Shown: piece after piece, positions 3,364-5,158 of the stretch | Position numbering within the stretch: position 1 is the first letter of the stretch | Layout: every line of letters begins with the position of its first letter | Assembly (NCBI GenBank): GCA_934096405.1 | Contig: CAKOLW010000029.1 | Span: forward strand, 1-5,158 | Reading direction: 5' to 3' | Length of the DNA stretch: 5,158 nucleotides | Origin: an uncultured Bacilli bacterium | Lineage (GTDB): Bacteria; Bacillota_I; Bacilli_A; RF39; UBA660 | Notes under the pieces: generated by a model | Databases searched by the model: none | What the model was told of the DNA's origin: nothing | What the model saw: the letters and a program-made list of their open reading frames with translations, nothing else | Translations under genes and position numbers: made by a program

Positions 3364-5037
3364 CTAACACCCACTCTCTGTTTCCAAAATTGTGTATGGA
3401 TTTTCGGCCGTTCCATTTCCTGTACCATATAGAGTACAAGATTTTAGAGAAATGGCAGGACGAATTTTTAATTTTGAATTAATCCAATTGTAATAAATTT
3501 CAGCATCACTGGGGCGCCAAGTATACATACTTATATAGTTATCTTTAAAATTTAAAGGAGTCAAAGTCCACCATAAATTGCTAAAATCACCCGTTATTGA
3601 AGTTCCTACACTATTACTTGTAAACCATGCATAAGGTGTACTCATTTTTTGAAATACTACACCACCAGCAAATGCTATCTCGTCTGCTGTCATTAGTGCT
3701 ATTGGGTAATCCAATTTTGCATTTGTATTTTCTACACTAAAGCCATCTCTTATATCACTACAGTTATATGTTGGAGTAGCTGATACTCCATTATTTTCTT
3801 CATCCAACCTATCATATGCTACAAAATTAAAATCCGAATCCAAATTATTATATGTTTGCTCATTTCCTAAGTTTCTATCATTACAATACACTGCACATGT
3901 ACTTAAGTATTTTTTGTAATTTGTTAAATTGTTTTGATACCATGAGTCAATTGTTGTTTTAATCACACTATCTGTTGTATTCATTCTTATGTCATCTAAT
4001 TTATCATCAGAACTTCCATATTTATATCCAAACTTTTCTGGACTTCCATCATTGACATTATAATAATTTGTTCCTATGTATCCAATAGTTGTGTCAGTAC
4101 TTGTTCCAGAATATAGCAATCTCACACTTTCATCATGATTTGTCCTTATTATTCTCCAATAAATATCATCATTTTTTGAGGCAATTTTTTCACAATCATA
4201 GCCTTCTAACTGACTTGTAGAGTGAGTAATATTTCTGCCACCTTTATTACAATAATACCAATCATTTTCATATTTACCAAATTTAACCCAGTTGTTTGTT
4301 GTATTCCCAGCATAATAGTATACTTCTTGTGGAGTACTAGTTATTCCTGCTATACTTTCTGTTGAAGTAAATAATGTTCCTGATGTGGTTTCATTAAATG
4401 GTGTTGCAAAATCATTTGTTCCATTATTGTTGTTACTCCTAGTCTTTCTTGTTGGATTATCTTTCATTATTTGATAACCTAAAGTACCTTCTTCATAACC
4501 AGCATACATATTTTCTGTTCCCTCTTCAATATATAAATAAGCTGATAATTCTTTACCCATGTCATCTCCTTGATCTACATTATCATCACTTATATATTTT
4601 ATTTCTATTGTATATTCCTGTTTTGTATTTGATGATATAGGTACACTATATTCTATAACTTTATTTTTTAGTGTATTTGATTTTGGTATATCTTTATAAT
4701 CACTCATATTATAACCATTATTAGTACTTGTTATTTTATATACTAAATACCCTTTAGTTACAAATGTATTTATTAAATCTTTAAATACCAAATTATATTT
4801 ATACTCATTACCTGTTTTATTTTCTACACTAAATGTTTTAGTTATACTCCATCCTGGTTCTATATTTATCCCTTCTATATCGTCTCCATTATTAAATATT
4901 ATTCTTAAGTCTGTTGTATTAACTGTTACTTTCTTTTTATCTCCCTGTATTATTATTGCAAAATATGCATAAGTTAATCCTACTAATAATATTAATACTA
5001 AACAAACCCCATAAATCAAATATTTCTTTTCTTTCAT
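3364..5037 (-). CDS. Membrane-anchored surface protein with camelysin/TasA-like N-terminus and DUF6273-like C-terminal domain
   Basis: This 557-residue protein is probably displayed on or released from the cell surface; its function is unknown. A hydrophobic segment (about 6-30, with TYAYFA at 22-27) resembles the leaders of TasA/camelysin-type proteins. Residues about 35-170 are beta-rich with few cysteines. A linker containing SNNNNGT (201-207) follows, then a conserved module: YYYAGNTTNNWVKFGKYEND (240-259), YWRIIRTN (293-300), ID.WY (363-367), YPIALMTADEIAFAGG (444-459), WWTLTPLN (489-496), LKIRPAISLKSC (523-534) and GNGTAENPYTI (540-550). This order matches the DUF6273-like modules widespread in gut Bacilli, which are predicted to resemble a C-type lectin/FGE fold. 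Six of seven cysteines after the leader lie in the C-terminal half. The ATG at 5037 follows GGAGGAAGG. The last 150 bases contain GGCCG and GGGGCGCC, unusual for this AT-rich DNA. Confidence 0.8.
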   Translation of the reverse strand: MKEKKYLIYGVCLVLILLVGLTYAYFAIIIQGDKKKVTVNTTDLRIIFNNGDDIEGINIEPGWSITKTFSVENKTGNEYKYNLVFKDLINTFVTKGYLVYKITSTNNGYNMSDYKDIPKSNTLKNKVIEYSVPISSNTKQEYTIEIKYISDDNVDQGDDMGKELSAYLYIEEGTENMYAGYEEGTLGYQIMKDNPTRKTRSNNNNGTNDFATPFNETTSGTLFTSTESIAGITSTPQEVYYYAGNTTNNWVKFGKYENDWYYCNKGGRNITHSTSQLEGYDCEKIASKNDDIYWRIIRTNHDESVRLLYSGTSTDTTIGYIGTNYYNVNDGSPEKFGYKYGSSDDKLDDIRMNTTDSVIKTTIDSWYQNNLTNYKKYLSTCAVYCNDRNLGNEQTYNNLDSDFNFVAYDRLDEENNGVSATPTYNCSDIRDGFSVENTNAKLDYPIALMTADEIAFAGGVVFQKMSTPYAWFTSNSVGTSITGDFSNLWWTLTPLNFKDNYISMYTWRPSDAEIYYNWINSKLKIRPAISLKSCTLYGTGNGTAENPYTILETESGC

Positions 5038-5064
5038 TGTCCTTCCTCCATTTTTTAGAGCACT

Positions 5065-5091
5065 AAAAAACTCATAGACTGGTGCCTATGA
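5065..5091 (-). terminator. Terminator-like hairpin ahead of the surface-protein gene
   Basis: On the minus strand TCATAG (5091-5086) pairs with CTATGA (5077-5072) around an eight-base loop, followed by G and six T (5070-5065). It would end transcription of a gene beyond the right edge. Alternatively it is an attenuator in the leader of the surface-protein gene, whose ribosome binding site is about 15 bases further on. Confidence 0.5.
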
Positions 5092-5133
5092 ATTTAATAT
5101 AACGAAAAAACTATGGGTGTTATTTACTTTTAA

Positions 5134-5141
5134 CCCCCCCC
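5134..5141. repeat. Homopolymer of eight C (G on the minus strand)
   Basis: A run of eight C stands out in DNA where G/C runs longer than four are otherwise absent. It lies about 100 bases ahead of the surface-protein start codon, beside a small palindrome CGAA-A-TTCG (5141-5149). Such tracts can change length by slippage; in raw assemblies they are also error-prone. Confidence 0.7.
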
Positions 5142-5158
5142 GAAATTCGTACCAAGTT

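Noticed and set aside
4449..4640. Plus-strand open frame of 63 codons opposite the surface protein gene
   Set aside because: Antisense, rich in L/Y/H as expected from reversed A/T-rich codons, no family similarity.
5130..5158. T-box-like reading of the sequence around GGTAC near the right edge
   Set aside because: The conserved T-box bulge sequence is absent and no specifier stem can be seen in the short stretch available.
1..5158. Alternative genetic code with TGA as tryptophan
   Set aside because: No intact gene ends in TGA here, but tryptophans in the long frames are all TGG and no gene needs TGA read-through to match its family.

Overview
The window is a visibly AT-rich bacterial segment. 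Short A/T homopolymers fill the intergenic spaces, start sites carry strong GGAGG-type ribosome binding sites, and tryptophan is encoded by TGG within long uninterrupted frames, so the standard bacterial code fits. The adjacent rplS and lepB genes and the C-terminal module of the large surface protein (DUF6273-like, common in gut Bacilli and RF39-like lineages) point to a low-GC Firmicutes/Bacilli relative, probably host-associated. The taxon is an inference. All supported genes lie on the minus strand, so transcription runs from high to low coordinates.

In transcription order, 5158-5038 is a leader region with a C8 tract and a terminator-like hairpin. It precedes a 557-residue membrane-anchored surface protein (5037-3364). 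Next is the core block: an extended -10 promoter and a structured leader, then ribosomal protein L19 (rplS, 3207-2869) with a terminator overlapping its stop codon, then signal peptidase I (lepB, 2773-2288). About 120 bases without a recognisable gene and a weak terminator separate lepB from a Nudix hydrolase (2054-1569). The Nudix gene has its own near-consensus promoter, with palindromes placed where an operator could be.

The left third (1-1590) is accessory and scarred. The end of the Nudix gene runs directly into a middle fragment of a RhuM-family ('virulence protein') gene. An intact dinD (1402-548) follows, then a 56-codon ORF of doubtful reality containing two mutually exclusive hairpins. 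After that comes the first ~17 codons of a RhuM-family gene, broken where an IS200/IS605-type element begins. Its HUH transposase (tnpA) runs off the left edge of the window. The two RhuM pieces are in the wrong order to be halves of one gene split by dinD, so the site has probably been rearranged or received more than one rhuM copy.

The core genes serve translation (L19) and protein export (LepB, which removes signal peptides). The surface protein has an N-terminal hydrophobic segment ending in a TYAYF motif and is probably exported. The DinD/RhuM/IS200 block looks like a decaying mobile or defence-type locus beside housekeeping genes. I see no complete new system; the most interesting items are the RhuM/DinD/IS200 arrangement, the Nudix control region, and the lectin-like C-terminus of the surface protein.
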